DNA of 64,000 nucleotides from Myxococcales bacterium (GTDB taxonomy: Bacteria > Myxococcota_A > UBA9042 > UBA3505). The notes under the pieces were generated by a model that saw nothing but the letters and a program-made list of their open reading frames with translations, did not search any database and was not told the origin of the DNA. The DNA lies in contig PBVT01000085.1 of assembly GCA_002728755.1 (NCBI GenBank), forward strand, positions 62,001 to 126,000, read 5' to 3'. How positions within the stretch are numbered: position 1 is the stretch's first letter; each line of letters begins with the position of its first letter. Made by a program: the position numbers and the translations under genes. Positions 36,200 to 45,542 of this stretch are shown one piece after another.

Positions 36200-37081
36200 A
36201 TGCGAATTGCTCATGTCACAGATATTCATGTTCTGGTGCCGCCTCGGTTATCACAGCTATTTGGTAAGCGCTTACTGGGTACGTTGAACCTTTACGTTTT
36301 TGGTCGTAAGAGTCATTTCTCAGAGGCAGCGCAGGAGGCCCTCGTGCGTGATGTGATGGCGTGTGAGCCAGACGCTCTGATCTGTACCGGTGACCTTACC
36401 GCCCAGGCTACACCCGAGGAATTTCGTGCAGCCTTTGAATTGTTGCAGCCTCTATTCCAACGACAGCCGACGGTGTTGATTCCTGGCAACCATGACACCT
36501 ACACCCTCTCGGCCTGGAAGGGATTGCTCATAGAGAAAGATTTTTCTTCCTGGTTGGGCACGGGGGATTGGCCTCGTACACATATTCTTAGTCCGGACCT
36601 ATCCGTTGTTTGCGTTGATGTATGTCGTGCTCATGTGTTGTCGACGGGTCGAGTCGATGAGGCCCAGCTGCGGGAATTAGATGTGGTCTTACGAAAAGAG
36701 GCCGAGGCGGGACGCAAGGTGATCATAGCCATGCATTATCCGTTACGAGACCGGCATGGAAACCCCTACGGAGCGAAGACCCATAACATCGATAATGGTC
36801 CTGATATAGAGAACTGCCTCTCTGCCTATGGAGAGACCATTATAGCGATGGTGCATGGTCATGTTCACCATGGGTACCAGACGATGGTACCAACCCAGTT
36901 TGGTTCCTTCCCGAGCTTAAACCCTGGTGCTTCCGGCTACGCCCATCTTCCGAAACTAAAACGCACGGGGCATTTCAGTGTCTATACGGTGGAATCGGAT
37001 TCGATATCCGTGGAACGCTATGCCTTCGACGGGACGAGCTTCGTGCCTGAGGACGGTGGCGCGTATGCTACCGGCCGATAA
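36200..37081 (+). CDS. Calcineurin-like metallophosphoesterase
   Basis: A 293-residue enzyme (from ATG 36200) with the complete two-metal phosphoesterase motif series: 'HVTDIHV' (D-x-H), 'CTGDLT' (GD), 'IPGNHDTY' (GNHD), 'AMHYPL' (H) and 'VHGHVHHG' (GHxH). It resembles the cyclic-nucleotide or UDP-diacylglucosamine type phosphoesterases, but specificity cannot be read. The TTG at 36140 in the track lies inside the 18-bp palindrome, so the ATG beginning MRIAHVTDIH, typical of the family, is preferred even though AAAGGG sits very near it. It ends 1 nt before the dnaE stop. Confidence 0.88.
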   Translation: MRIAHVTDIHVLVPPRLSQLFGKRLLGTLNLYVFGRKSHFSEAAQEALVRDVMACEPDALICTGDLTAQATPEEFRAAFELLQPLFQRQPTVLIPGNHDTYTLSAWKGLLIEKDFSSWLGTGDWPRTHILSPDLSVVCVDVCRAHVLSTGRVDEAQLRELDVVLRKEAEAGRKVIIAMHYPLRDRHGNPYGAKTHNIDNGPDIENCLSAYGETIIAMVHGHVHHGYQTMVPTQFGSFPSLNPGASGYAHLPKLKRTGHFSVYTVESDSISVERYAFDGTSFVPEDGGAYATGR

Positions 37082-37082
37082 A

Positions 37083-40000
37083 TCAGCTAGCGGGCCCCAT
37101 TGCGCTGGTTACTATCGTAGTGACTTCGTCGATGTCCCGCAGTTCGGAGAGGAATTCGTCCGTAGGAGAGACCTGGTATTTCCCATCCAGCTTCAAGGCG
37201 ATGCGGCCGGATCCTTCGAGTCGTAGACTAGCATAAACAGGGACTGGCCCCGGGTGCTTTGTAAGGACAGTGCCGACGTTCGATATGAGTTGCGTGGCCT
37301 GGTCTTCACCGGTCTCCGAAGATAGTTCGAGAGTAACACCCTTGGCTTTTTCTAGACGGAAGGAGGCCAGGGTGATGATGGAGTCGGCGATGATGCTGAC
37401 GATGCGGCTTTCTTCACTCTCTTCAATCCGAACTCGACCTTGTACGACGATTGGAAGGTCATCCGAGAGATTGGTTTCACATGCAGCAAAGGTGCGTGGA
37501 AAAACCACAACCTCCACTCGGCCGCTGAGATCTTCAAATTGAAGGATCGCCATGCGGTCTCCATTACGAGAACGTCGTTCTCGGATTTCCGCAGCAATGC
37601 CTCCGACGAGGATATTGTCCCCGTCGCTCGCTCGATCCTCGATATCGGCGGTAGTCCAGCCACCCAGATCTTTCACCTCTCTGGCATGTCCTTCCAGGGG
37701 GTGTCCTGTGAGGTAAAATCCTAATGCGTCCTTCTCGAGTCGTAGTCTTTGACGTTGCGTAAAGCGTTCTTCAGGTACTGCATACTCAATGTCGATGAGC
37801 TGCTGCTCTTCACCCTCTCCACCGAAGAGGTTGAATTGACCGAGCGCCTTGTCTTGCTGGTACCGAGTTCCACTTTCGATCGCTCGACTCACATTATTGA
37901 GAACGATATCCCGGTCCAGCCCCATGCTATCAAAGGCTCCACAGGAGACGAGCGCTTCAATGGTTCGCTTATTTACACAGCGCAGATCGACGCGACCACA
38001 GAAGTCGGTCAAGCTGGTAAACGGTCCTTCTTCATTGCGGGCATGAATGATCGCCTCGATGGCGGCGTCTCCAACTCCTTTTACTGCGGACAACCCAAAC
38101 CGGATCGCTCGCTCCACGAGTGTAAAGTCATGGGCCGATTCATTGACGTCGGGTGGCAGAACGTCAATGCCCATACGTCGAGCTTCATACACGTATCGGA
38201 CGACCTTTTCCGTTCGATTGGACTCACTCGTAAGCATGGCCGCGAAAAACGCTGCCGGATAGTGTGCCTTCAGATAGCCTGTCTGGTAGGTGAGAACAGC
38301 ATACGCGGCACTATGGGATTTATTGAAACCGTAACCCGCAAAGTACGCCATCAGGTCGAAGATGCTGTTGGCCTTCTCGGAGGACACGTTATTTTTGGTG
38401 GCGCCTTCAAGGAAAATGTCGCGCATTCGCTTCATTTCCTTTTCTTTCTTTTTACCCATCGCGCGGCGGAGAAGATCCGCTTGTCCCAGGGAGAAGCCTG
38501 CCAGGATGGAGGCGATCTGCATAACCTGTTCCTGGTATACGATGACGCCGTAGGTCTCGCGCAGAGACTCCTCCAGGTCCGGGTGTGGATACTCTACCGG
38601 AGTCTGTCCATGCTTACGTTTAACGAAGTCATCCACCATACCAGAGCCGAGGGGGCCAGGGCGGTATAAGGCCACAGCGGCGACTACGTCTTCAAAGCAG
38701 TCTGGTCGAAGCTTTCGCAGGAGCTCTTGAAAACCAGATGATTCCAGCTGGAATACACCGAGCGTGTTGCCACTGGACATCAATTTGTAGGTGATCGAGT
38801 CATCGAGGCCCAGGTCATCTAGCCGGAAATCTGCTTTCAGGTGCTCCTGGACGAGCCGTTCCGCGTGGTCGAGAACGGTTAAGGTTTTCAACCCAAGGAA
38901 GTCGAATTTAACGAGACCAACCTCTTCCGTTTCGTTCATGGCGTACTGTGTCATCAGCTCGCCATTATTTCCGCGGGTCGTTGGCATATAATGCCAGAGG
39001 GGGGCGTCTGAGATGACAAGGGCCGATGCATGGATCCCAGCCTGCCGATATAGCCCTTCAAGCTCTAGGGCTACATCAAACAATCGCTTATAGCGCTCAT
39101 CTTCTTCTAGCAGCTCGCGAAGACGCTTCTCTTTGTCGTATGCGCTCTCTAAAGTGATCCCGAGATCGGTCGGGATGAGCTTTGCGATACGATCTCCTTC
39201 TTGTGGGGTCATACCCAGAGCCCGTGCTACATCACGAACGACCGCCTTCGCTTTCATCGAACCATAGGTGATGATCTGTGCGACATTCTCACTGCCGTAC
39301 TTTTCGATGGCATATTCGATGACGTCCTGGCGCTTTTGTTGGCAGAAATCGACGTCAAAGTCTGGCATAGAGACACGTTCTGGATTCAGAAAGCGCTCAA
39401 AAAGAAGACCATAGCGGATGGGATCGATATCGGTGATCCGTAAGGCGTATGCCACAAGAGAGCCCGCTCCAGATCCACGACCAGGACCTACGGGTACACG
39501 ATTGTTCCGAGCCCACTGCACATAGTCTGCCACGGTCAGGAAGTAACCAGGGAACTCCATCGATTCGATGATTTCGAGTTCGTATTTCAACCGATCTGCG
39601 TATTCTTCGTTATCGACGGTTTGTTTCTGTTGCGTGATCTCCTCGATGCGTGCGTCCAGTCCGGCTTCGGCCATCTCGGTGAGCACTTCGCCAAGTGATT
39701 TACCTTCGGGGCAATCGTATTTGGGTAGGTAGTAGGTCCCTGTGCCGATGTGCACGTCGCACATCTCCGCGATCTTCAAGGTGTTCTCTAGGGCTTCCGG
39801 TAATTCGCTGAATTTCTCAGCCATCTCTTCAGCACTGGCGAGGTGGAAGCCCGTCGGCCGTTTCTCATTCGCGTCATCCCAATCGACCATGCGGCCCAGC
39901 TGGATGGCCATCAAGACCTCGTGCGAGCGCGCATGCGTTGGATCGAGATAATGTACGTCATTCGTCGCAACCAATGGGGCGTCTGCTTTTCGGGCCAACT

Positions 40001-40568
40001 CTACGATGCGCCCATTTACCAGGCGCTGCTCTGCGATTCCCTGATCGGTAATTTCGAGAAAGACGTTCTCGGCCCCAAAGATGTCCTGGTAGGTCTTGAG
40101 CTGCTCGCGTGCCGCGTCATATTCGTCACGTAGTAGGAGCTGGGGAATATCACCAGCCAGGTTGCCGGTAAGCATGATCAGACCATCGGAATGTTCACTT
40201 AGTATCGATGTATCAAGTCGTGGAACTCCGAGTGCATATCCGGTGGAGTAGGCGAGATGATTGAGTCGACAAAGGTTTCGATATCCGGTCTGGTTTTTCG
40301 CGAGTAGGACGATCTGACTCTGCGAGTTGTCTTCTTCGTCACTTGCGTCGACCTTTGCGATCCTTGGCTCGTAGCCCAGAATGGGTTTGATATCTGCGGC
40401 CGTAGTCTTCTTAAAGAAATCCAGTGCGCCGAGCATACTGTCATGATCGGTCAACGCTACGGCCGGCATATTCATGCTGACACAGCGTTCCACCAGTTCA
40501 TTAATATGAATACTGCTATCCAGAAATGAATACTGCGAATGAAGGTGCAGGTGGACGAATTGCGACAT
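37083..40568 (-). CDS. dnaE: DNA polymerase III alpha subunit
   Basis: Replicative polymerase of 1161 residues. The PHP domain is intact at the N-terminus (HLHLHSQYSFLDS, LTDHDSM). The polymerase palm has 'GPGRGSGAGS' (361-370) and the catalytic 'PDFDVDF' (402-408). A thumb/fingers region ('GYGFNKSHSAAYA') and helix-hairpin-helix part follow, then the OB fold ('RNGDRMAILQFEDLSGRVEVVVF'). It has the order of DnaE1-type enzymes. There is no beta-clamp gene nearby. Downstream it is convergent with the phosphoesterase gene at 1 nt; upstream is a 365-bp gap before rpsB. Confidence 0.96.
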   Translation of the reverse strand: MSQFVHLHLHSQYSFLDSSIHINELVERCVSMNMPAVALTDHDSMLGALDFFKKTTAADIKPILGYEPRIAKVDASDEEDNSQSQIVLLAKNQTGYRNLCRLNHLAYSTGYALGVPRLDTSILSEHSDGLIMLTGNLAGDIPQLLLRDEYDAAREQLKTYQDIFGAENVFLEITDQGIAEQRLVNGRIVELARKADAPLVATNDVHYLDPTHARSHEVLMAIQLGRMVDWDDANEKRPTGFHLASAEEMAEKFSELPEALENTLKIAEMCDVHIGTGTYYLPKYDCPEGKSLGEVLTEMAEAGLDARIEEITQQKQTVDNEEYADRLKYELEIIESMEFPGYFLTVADYVQWARNNRVPVGPGRGSGAGSLVAYALRITDIDPIRYGLLFERFLNPERVSMPDFDVDFCQQKRQDVIEYAIEKYGSENVAQIITYGSMKAKAVVRDVARALGMTPQEGDRIAKLIPTDLGITLESAYDKEKRLRELLEEDERYKRLFDVALELEGLYRQAGIHASALVISDAPLWHYMPTTRGNNGELMTQYAMNETEEVGLVKFDFLGLKTLTVLDHAERLVQEHLKADFRLDDLGLDDSITYKLMSSGNTLGVFQLESSGFQELLRKLRPDCFEDVVAAVALYRPGPLGSGMVDDFVKRKHGQTPVEYPHPDLEESLRETYGVIVYQEQVMQIASILAGFSLGQADLLRRAMGKKKEKEMKRMRDIFLEGATKNNVSSEKANSIFDLMAYFAGYGFNKSHSAAYAVLTYQTGYLKAHYPAAFFAAMLTSESNRTEKVVRYVYEARRMGIDVLPPDVNESAHDFTLVERAIRFGLSAVKGVGDAAIEAIIHARNEEGPFTSLTDFCGRVDLRCVNKRTIEALVSCGAFDSMGLDRDIVLNNVSRAIESGTRYQQDKALGQFNLFGGEGEEQQLIDIEYAVPEERFTQRQRLRLEKDALGFYLTGHPLEGHAREVKDLGGWTTADIEDRASDGDNILVGGIAAEIRERRSRNGDRMAILQFEDLSGRVEVVVFPRTFAACETNLSDDLPIVVQGRVRIEESEESRIVSIIADSIITLASFRLEKAKGVTLELSSETGEDQATQLISNVGTVLTKHPGPVPVYASLRLEGSGRIALKLDGKYQVSPTDEFLSELRDIDEVTTIVTSAMGPAS

Positions 40569-40792
40569 AGATTTATTCTGTCCTTCCGTAAGGGGATAAG
40601 CCCGTACCAGACGAAAGATTACGGAGCCGAGACCGTGTTTAGATCAGCCGCATAGGGCCCGGGGTGTCAAGGTCAAAGTTTGTGGTCACAGCCCCCGATG
40701 AAGAGCCGATCCTGGAGTTCCTAAATTTTGGGAAACCATAGCCGCTGGTTTTTCGAGTACAGCTAGCAAAACCGCACTGTAGAACGAAAGCC

Positions 40793-40821
40793 TTGAAACC
40801 TGGACGTGCGTGTGTTAGAAG
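40793..40821 (+). promoter_or_regulatory. Candidate rpsB-tsf promoter
   Basis: TTGAAA, 17 nt, TAGAAG: five and four matches to consensus at ideal spacing. Transcription would begin near 40828, giving a leader of about 105 nt. Confidence 0.45.
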
Positions 40822-40861
40822 CCCCGAACCCGTTTCCATCCCGGTTACGGATAACTACGCA

Positions 40862-40905
40862 CACTCCCAGAAGGTCCTTCGTGGCGCTTATACGCTTAGG
40901 GAGTG
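40862..40905 (+). promoter_or_regulatory. rpsB leader hairpin, possible S2 autoregulatory site
   Basis: CACTCCC and GGGAGTG form a 7-bp stem around 30 nt, ending 19 nt before the rpsB ribosome site. S2 is known to repress its own leader in enterobacteria; whether this structure does so is inference. Confidence 0.35.
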
Positions 40906-40933
40906 GAGGCGAACGAAGACCAGGAGAAAAAAA

Positions 40934-41959
40934 ATGCCGAATGTAACTATGCGCGGACTCCTTGAAGCAGGCGTCCATTTTGGCCACCAAACACGTCGTT
41001 GGAACCCGAAGATGAAACCCTACATCTACGGGCAGCGGGACGGTATCTACATTATCAACCTGCAGACCACGATCGGAATGTTCCGTCATGCGTTGGAGCA
41101 GGTAACCAATATCACCGCACGCGGTGGTTCAGTGCTCTTTGTAGGTACGAAAAGACAAGCACAGACATTGGTACAGGACGAGGCTACACGTGCTGGAATG
41201 CCGTATGTAACCAACCGTTGGCTGGGTGGTATGCTCACCAACTTCAAGACGATCCGTAAAAGTGTTGAGCGAGTAGAAGAGATTGACCGTCTTCTTGAGA
41301 ACGGCGAAGACAATCTAATCAAGAAAGAGGTTCTTCGACTGGAGCGTGAGCGCTCCCGAATTCTCAAGAACCTTGCCGGTGTGCGTGGTATGACCAAGCT
41401 GCCGGAAGCCGTATTCATTATCGATCCAGGTAAAGAGCATCTGGCGGTAAATGAAGCGCGCCGATTGAAGATTCCGATTGTGGCACTTACCGACACGAAC
41501 TGTGACCCCGATCCGATTGACTATGTAATTCCCGGCAACGATGACGCCATTCGCGCGATCAGCCTTGTTGCAAAAGCCGTTGCCGACGCCTGCATGGAAG
41601 GCAAGGACCTTGGTCAGTCTATGTTCGCGAACGAAACAGTTGATGGTGTTGTGGTCTCGCAAGACGATGAAATGTCTGCAGAGGTCGTCCATCGCCCGCG
41701 CCGTGGCTCTGCCAAGGCTGGCGAAGAAAATGAAGAGACCGTAGAAGAAGCGGCTGAAGAGACCGTAGAAGAAGCGGCTGAAGAAGCGGTAGAAGCGGCT
41801 GAAGAGACCGTAGAAGAAGCGGCTGAAGAAGCGGTAGAAGCGGCTGAGGAAGCTGTAGAAGAAGAAGCAACCACCGAGGACAGCGAAGCGGCTACAGAGG
41901 CCGATGAGTCCAGCGACTCGTCCGAAGAGGACGCGTCAGACGCAGAGGAAAAGGAGTAA
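40934..41959 (+). CDS. rpsB: Ribosomal protein S2 with long acidic tail
   Basis: Begins [27 protein letters not shown] after AGGAGAAAAAAA. The S2 fold is complete ('[16 protein letters not shown]', '[14 protein letters not shown]', '[26 protein letters not shown]'). S2 is normally about 230-260 residues; this one is 341. After '[13 protein letters not shown]' come about 90 residues of Glu/Ala/Val repeats, then an Asp/Ser/Glu end. Such a tail would be strongly negative and probably mobile on the small-subunit back near S1. Next is tsf, 3 nt later, the usual partner. Confidence 0.95.
   Translation: MPNVTMRGLLEAGVHFGHQTRRWNPKMKPYIYGQRDGIYIINLQTTIGMFRHALEQVTNITARGGSVLFVGTKRQAQTLVQDEATRAGMPYVTNRWLGGMLTNFKTIRKSVERVEEIDRLLENGEDNLIKKEVLRLERERSRILKNLAGVRGMTKLPEAVFIIDPGKEHLAVNEARRLKIPIVALTDTNCDPDPIDYVIPGNDDAIRAISLVAKAVADACMEGKDLGQSMFANETVDGVVVSQDDEMSAEVVHRPRRGSAKAGEENEETVEEAAEETVEEAAEEAVEAAEETVEEAAEEAVEAAEEAVEEEATTEDSEAATEADESSDSSEEDASDAEEKE
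41735..41848 (+). repeat. 24/21-nt exact repeats in the rpsB tail
   Basis: GAGACCGTAGAAGAAGCGGCTGAA occurs three times exactly and GAAGCGGTAGAAGCGGCTGA(A/G) twice, in the order A-A-B-A-B. Both units are multiples of three, so gain or loss keeps the frame. Confidence 0.9.
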
Positions 41960-41962
41960 CCG

Positions 41963-42568
41963 ATGTCTGAGATCAAAGCGAGTCAGGTCAAAGAACTGCG
42001 GGAACGCACTGGCGCCGGTATGATGGACTGCAAGAACGCCCTCGTGGAATGTGCGGGTGATATGGCGCAGGCTGTCGAAGCTTTGCAGAAGCGAGCGGCT
42101 GCCAAAGCTGTAAAGCGTATGGACCGTGAGGCTTCGGAAGGTATTGTTCAGTCCTATATCCATGGGAAAGGACGTATTGGTGTTCTCCTTGAGTTGAACA
42201 GCGAGACGGACTTCGTAGCGCGAAACGATGATTTCAGTGAGCTAGCCCGTGAACTCTGTCTGCATGTTGCAGCGAGCGGCCCTCTCTTTGTCAGCCGAGA
42301 GACCCTTCCTGAAGGTGCCCTGGAGCAGCAAGAAGCGTTGTTCAAAGCGCAGGTCATCGAGAGCGGTAAGCCCGAAGCCATCGCAGACAAAATCGTCACA
42401 GGCAAAATCAATAAATGGCTTGGCGAAGTATGTATGGATGAGCAGCCCTGGTTCCGCGATGGTGACGTTGCGGTAAAAGAGGTGTTGCAGCAGTATATGG
42501 GTAAGCTTGGTGAAAACATCAAGATTCGCCGATTCGTCCGTTGGGAACTTGGAGAAGGTCTCGACTAA
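41963..42568 (+). CDS. tsf: Elongation factor Ts, short form
   Basis: Nucleotide exchange factor for EF-Tu. The N-terminal UBA-like domain ('VKELRERTGAGMMDCKNALVE') and the EF-Tu contact region 'ETDFVARNDDF' are intact. At 201 residues it is the short type, lacking most of the second core subdomain and coiled coil of the E. coli protein, as in several other bacterial groups. The second half has one core copy ('VKEVLQQYMGKLGENIKIRRFVRWELG'). It sits 3 nt after rpsB and 18 nt before pyrH. Confidence 0.95.
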   Translation: MSEIKASQVKELRERTGAGMMDCKNALVECAGDMAQAVEALQKRAAAKAVKRMDREASEGIVQSYIHGKGRIGVLLELNSETDFVARNDDFSELARELCLHVAASGPLFVSRETLPEGALEQQEALFKAQVIESGKPEAIADKIVTGKINKWLGEVCMDEQPWFRDGDVAVKEVLQQYMGKLGENIKIRRFVRWELGEGLD

Positions 42569-42586
42569 TCATCAAGGAGTCATTCA

Positions 42587-43363
42587 ATGACAGCGCCAGT
42601 TAGCACCATCGCGAGTGGGTCCGAATTACCGAAACGGATTTTATTGAAACTCAGCGGTGAGGCGTTGATCGGTGAGAATGGCTATGGAATCGATCCACCC
42701 GTTCTTCAACGGATAGCCGGAGAAGTCGCTGAGGTGGTTCGGCTTGGTGTTGGCGTCGCGATTGTCATCGGGGGAGGTAATATCTTCCGTGGTGTACAGG
42801 GGTCGACCCATGGGATGGATCGCGCCTCTGCCGATTATATGGGGATGATTGCGACCGTTATCAATGGACTCGCTCTACAAGACACGCTGGAAAATGAAGG
42901 TGTGCAGACGAGAGTTCTGAGTGCAATTGAAATGAAAGAGGTTGCAGAGCCCTATATTCGACGGCGAGCAATGCGACATTTGGAGAAGGGCCGCGTGGTT
43001 GTGTTTACCGCAGGAACGGGGAACCCATTCTTCACCACGGACACAGCGGCCGCGTTACGCGCGATGGAGATCCGAGCGGATATTCTCTTCAAAGGAACGC
43101 GTGTAGATGGTGTGTACGATTCGGATCCAGAGAAGAACCCGGATGCCAAAAGATATCTAGAGCTAACGTATGACCGGGTACTTGCAGAAAACCTGCGAGT
43201 CATGGATGCTACCGCCATTAGCCTATGCCGAGAGAACGATATGAATATACGGATCTTCAGTCTCGTAGAGCCAGGCTCGATTGTTCGAGCCGTGAGCGGA
43301 GAGGATCTGGGAACAATCGTTTCGAATCGGAGAAACGTATTTGTAGAGGAATCCGATGATTAA
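42587..43363 (+). CDS. pyrH: Uridylate kinase
   Basis: Phosphorylates UMP to UDP in pyrimidine synthesis. Amino-acid-kinase fold with '[19 protein letters not shown]', '[10 protein letters not shown]', '[17 protein letters not shown]' and '[20 protein letters not shown]', and the UMP/ATP loop '[19 protein letters not shown]'. A good AAGGAG precedes the start; the first 14 residues are an extra leader. The stop overlaps frr by 8 nt (ATGATTAA). The order rpsB-tsf-pyrH-frr is the common one in bacteria. Confidence 0.96.
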   Translation: MTAPVSTIASGSELPKRILLKLSGEALIGENGYGIDPPVLQRIAGEVAEVVRLGVGVAIVIGGGNIFRGVQGSTHGMDRASADYMGMIATVINGLALQDTLENEGVQTRVLSAIEMKEVAEPYIRRRAMRHLEKGRVVVFTAGTGNPFFTTDTAAALRAMEIRADILFKGTRVDGVYDSDPEKNPDAKRYLELTYDRVLAENLRVMDATAISLCRENDMNIRIFSLVEPGSIVRAVSGEDLGTIVSNRRNVFVEESDD

Positions 43364-43913
43364 CGAAGTGATGGAGTCCTTCAACCTCGACACCGAAGCG
43401 ACACTGGATAGCCTGAAGCGATCGCTCGGAAAGGTCCGCACGGGGCGTGCCCATGCGGGGATTCTGGATTCGGTACGTGTGGAATACTACGGCGCGAAGT
43501 CGCCGCTTTCACAGGTCGCCTCGGTGTCAATCCCCGATCCTCGGCAAATATTGATTAAGCCATGGGACAAAAACATCATTGGCGAAATTGAGCGCTCGAT
43601 ACTGAAAGCTGATCTCGGACTCACACCGATGAATGATGGAGAGACGATTCGGTTAAATATTCCACCTCTGAATACAGAGCGCCGTCGCGATCTAACGAAA
43701 GTTGTGCGTCGTATTGCAGAGGAAGCAAAGATCTCCGTACGAAACCACCGTCGGGACGCAAATGAACTGATTCGTGCTGCGGAAAAAGACAGTGATGTGA
43801 CGGAAGATGATGCACGCAAAGGTCAGAAACTCGTACAGACTGCGACGGATGAGGCTATTGAGCGGATCGACGAAGTCGTGATCTCTAAGGAAAAAGAAAT
43901 TATGGAGGATTAG
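43356..43913 (+). CDS. frr: Ribosome recycling factor
   Basis: Splits post-termination ribosomes with EF-G. The 185-residue length, the N-terminal helix '[40 protein letters not shown]', the domain II strand '[15 protein letters not shown]' and the C-terminal helices '[30 protein letters not shown]' are all standard. Overlaps pyrH by 8 nt; convergent with gltX at 18 nt. Confidence 0.97.
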   Translation: MINEVMESFNLDTEATLDSLKRSLGKVRTGRAHAGILDSVRVEYYGAKSPLSQVASVSIPDPRQILIKPWDKNIIGEIERSILKADLGLTPMNDGETIRLNIPPLNTERRRDLTKVVRRIAEEAKISVRNHRRDANELIRAAEKDSDVTEDDARKGQKLVQTATDEAIERIDEVVISKEKEIMED

Positions 43914-43931
43914 GCCTGTTACCTGGCCGTC

Positions 43932-45416
43932 CTATTTCTTTATCGCGCCCCGTAGAGTTTCGATAGCCTGTCGGAACCGGTACTGAATCCGTGCTTTGCC
44001 CAGAATCTCCATGGTTTCGAACAGGGGGGGCGACGCTGCACGTCCCGTGGCAACCAGTCGAGTGGCCATGAAGAGTTCCTTTGTTTTCCAGCCCGTTCGT
44101 TCGCAGAAGTCTCGTAACCGTTGTTCGAGATCTTCGGCCTCTAGTTTCGGGAGGGTCTCAATCTCTTCCAGGATTGCTTTCAGAGCTTTGTTCAGGGCCC
44201 GAAGTGGTGCCTTGGGATCATCTCCGTCGGTCTCTTTGGTCGGCCATCTTTTTATCTTCAGATCGTCCACTGGGAAACCCACATCCATCGCGAAGAAGTA
44301 GTTCGTCAGCTCCGTGAAGCCATCGAGTCGATGGAGTCGTTCATGGATGAGTGGAAGGATCTTTGTAAGACGCTCTTCTGTCATGAACCCACGGATCTCC
44401 GTCGCCAGTTCTTCTGGGGACAGAAGTCGCATCCATTGGCTATTGAGCCATTCGAGCTTCTGCAGATCAAAGACTGGCTCGGTAACCTTGAGTCGGTTGA
44501 GGTCAAACTCGGAGACAAGCTCATCACAGGAAAAACACTCTCGTTCGTCCTGCATTGACCAACCCATAAGAGCCAGAAAGTTGAGCAAGGCCTGAGGAAG
44601 GAAACCTGCCTCACGATACCATTCAAGGCTCACAGGGTTTTTTCGTTTGCTGATCTTGCTACGGTCTGGATTTCGCAACAAAGATAAATGAACAAACACC
44701 GGTGGTTCCCAGCCGAAGGCCTCGTATAGAGCGAGGTGCTTGGGTGTGGAAGGGATCCACTCTTCTGCACGGAACACATGCGTGATTTCCATGAGATGGT
44801 CGTCCACAACATTTGCAAGATGATACGTGGGGAAGCCGTCGGACTTTAGCAGGACCTGGTCATCAATCTGCTGGTTGGGGTAGCAGATTGTACCGCGTAG
44901 GGCGTCTTCAAAGACCGTCTCTCCATCCACGGGCATTTTCATTCGCACCGTAAAGGATTCCCCGTTCTGCATACGAGTTTCGGCTTCGCCGGGATCAAGA
45001 TCACGGCAACGCCTGTCGTATCCAATATTTCCACCGGCTTTGCGTTGCTCTGCACGCATTTCTGTAAGACGCTCCGGCGTGCAAAAGCATCGATAGGCGG
45101 CTCCGCTATCCAGAAGTTTGGTGGCGTGCTCTGTATAGATCGCCGTACGCTCGCTTTGTCGGTACGGACCTTTGGGCCCCCCCTTGTCGGGTCCTTCGTC
45201 CCATTCGATGCCTACCCAGCGTAGGTAATCACTGATGGCTTGTTCCGACTCCGGATTGGAGCGTTTCTGGTCCGTGTCTTCGATCCGTAGGATGAACTGT
45301 CCGCCGTTACGGCGGGCAAAGACCATATTGAACAGCCCGATATAGGCAGTCCCCACATGAGGATCGCCAGTAGGCGAAGGAGCTACTCGAACACGTACGG
45401 TCGACTTCGAACTCAT
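43932..45416 (-). CDS. gltX: Glutamyl-tRNA synthetase
   Basis: Class I synthetase charging tRNA-Glu (and possibly tRNA-Gln, since no amidotransferase or glnS is visible to decide). The HIGH-type motif is 'PSPTGDPHVGTAYIGL' and the KMSKS-type loop 'RSKISKRKNP'; a zinc-type Cys cluster is partly present ('CFCTPERL', 'YDRRCRD'). The C-terminal anticodon-binding helices are complete. I start at MSSKSTVRV (the track's first codon is TTG). It lies 127 nt downstream of the carboxylase fusion in the same direction and may share its transcript. Confidence 0.94.
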   Translation of the reverse strand: MSSKSTVRVRVAPSPTGDPHVGTAYIGLFNMVFARRNGGQFILRIEDTDQKRSNPESEQAISDYLRWVGIEWDEGPDKGGPKGPYRQSERTAIYTEHATKLLDSGAAYRCFCTPERLTEMRAEQRKAGGNIGYDRRCRDLDPGEAETRMQNGESFTVRMKMPVDGETVFEDALRGTICYPNQQIDDQVLLKSDGFPTYHLANVVDDHLMEITHVFRAEEWIPSTPKHLALYEAFGWEPPVFVHLSLLRNPDRSKISKRKNPVSLEWYREAGFLPQALLNFLALMGWSMQDERECFSCDELVSEFDLNRLKVTEPVFDLQKLEWLNSQWMRLLSPEELATEIRGFMTEERLTKILPLIHERLHRLDGFTELTNYFFAMDVGFPVDDLKIKRWPTKETDGDDPKAPLRALNKALKAILEEIETLPKLEAEDLEQRLRDFCERTGWKTKELFMATRLVATGRAASPPLFETMEILGKARIQYRFRQAIETLRGAIKK

Positions 45417-45518
45417 GGCCAATTCATTAAAGGGTCGTAGGAGCGGGTGGATTTCCTACCCGGCCCGACGGTTGCCGTCAAGGACCGACGACGAAACCCG
45501 AACAAATTCAATAGAATT

Positions 45519-45533
45519 AGCTCCTCGAGAGCT
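45519..45533 (-). terminator. Small hairpin after the carboxylase fusion gene
   Basis: AGCTC-TCGAG-GAGCT about 10 nt past the stop codon on the minus strand, followed by an A/T-rich stretch but no clean T-run. Weak as a terminator; could attenuate read-through into gltX. Confidence 0.25.
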
Positions 45534-45542
45534 CGGGATGGA

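Larger units (their letters stand above)
40569..40933. other. dnaE-rpsB divergent intergenic region
   Basis: 365 bp without a convincing gene. The track's extension of rpsB back to 40793 is only the open leader. The region holds a candidate rpsB promoter and a leader hairpin, listed separately. I see no tRNA or repeat here. Confidence 0.6.

Noticed and set aside
37749-38669. 306-residue plus-strand ORF
   Set aside because: Antisense to dnaE; no ribosome site or family features.
41614-41976. Ser/Ala/Val repeat ORF on the minus strand
   Set aside because: Reverse complement of the S2 acidic tail.
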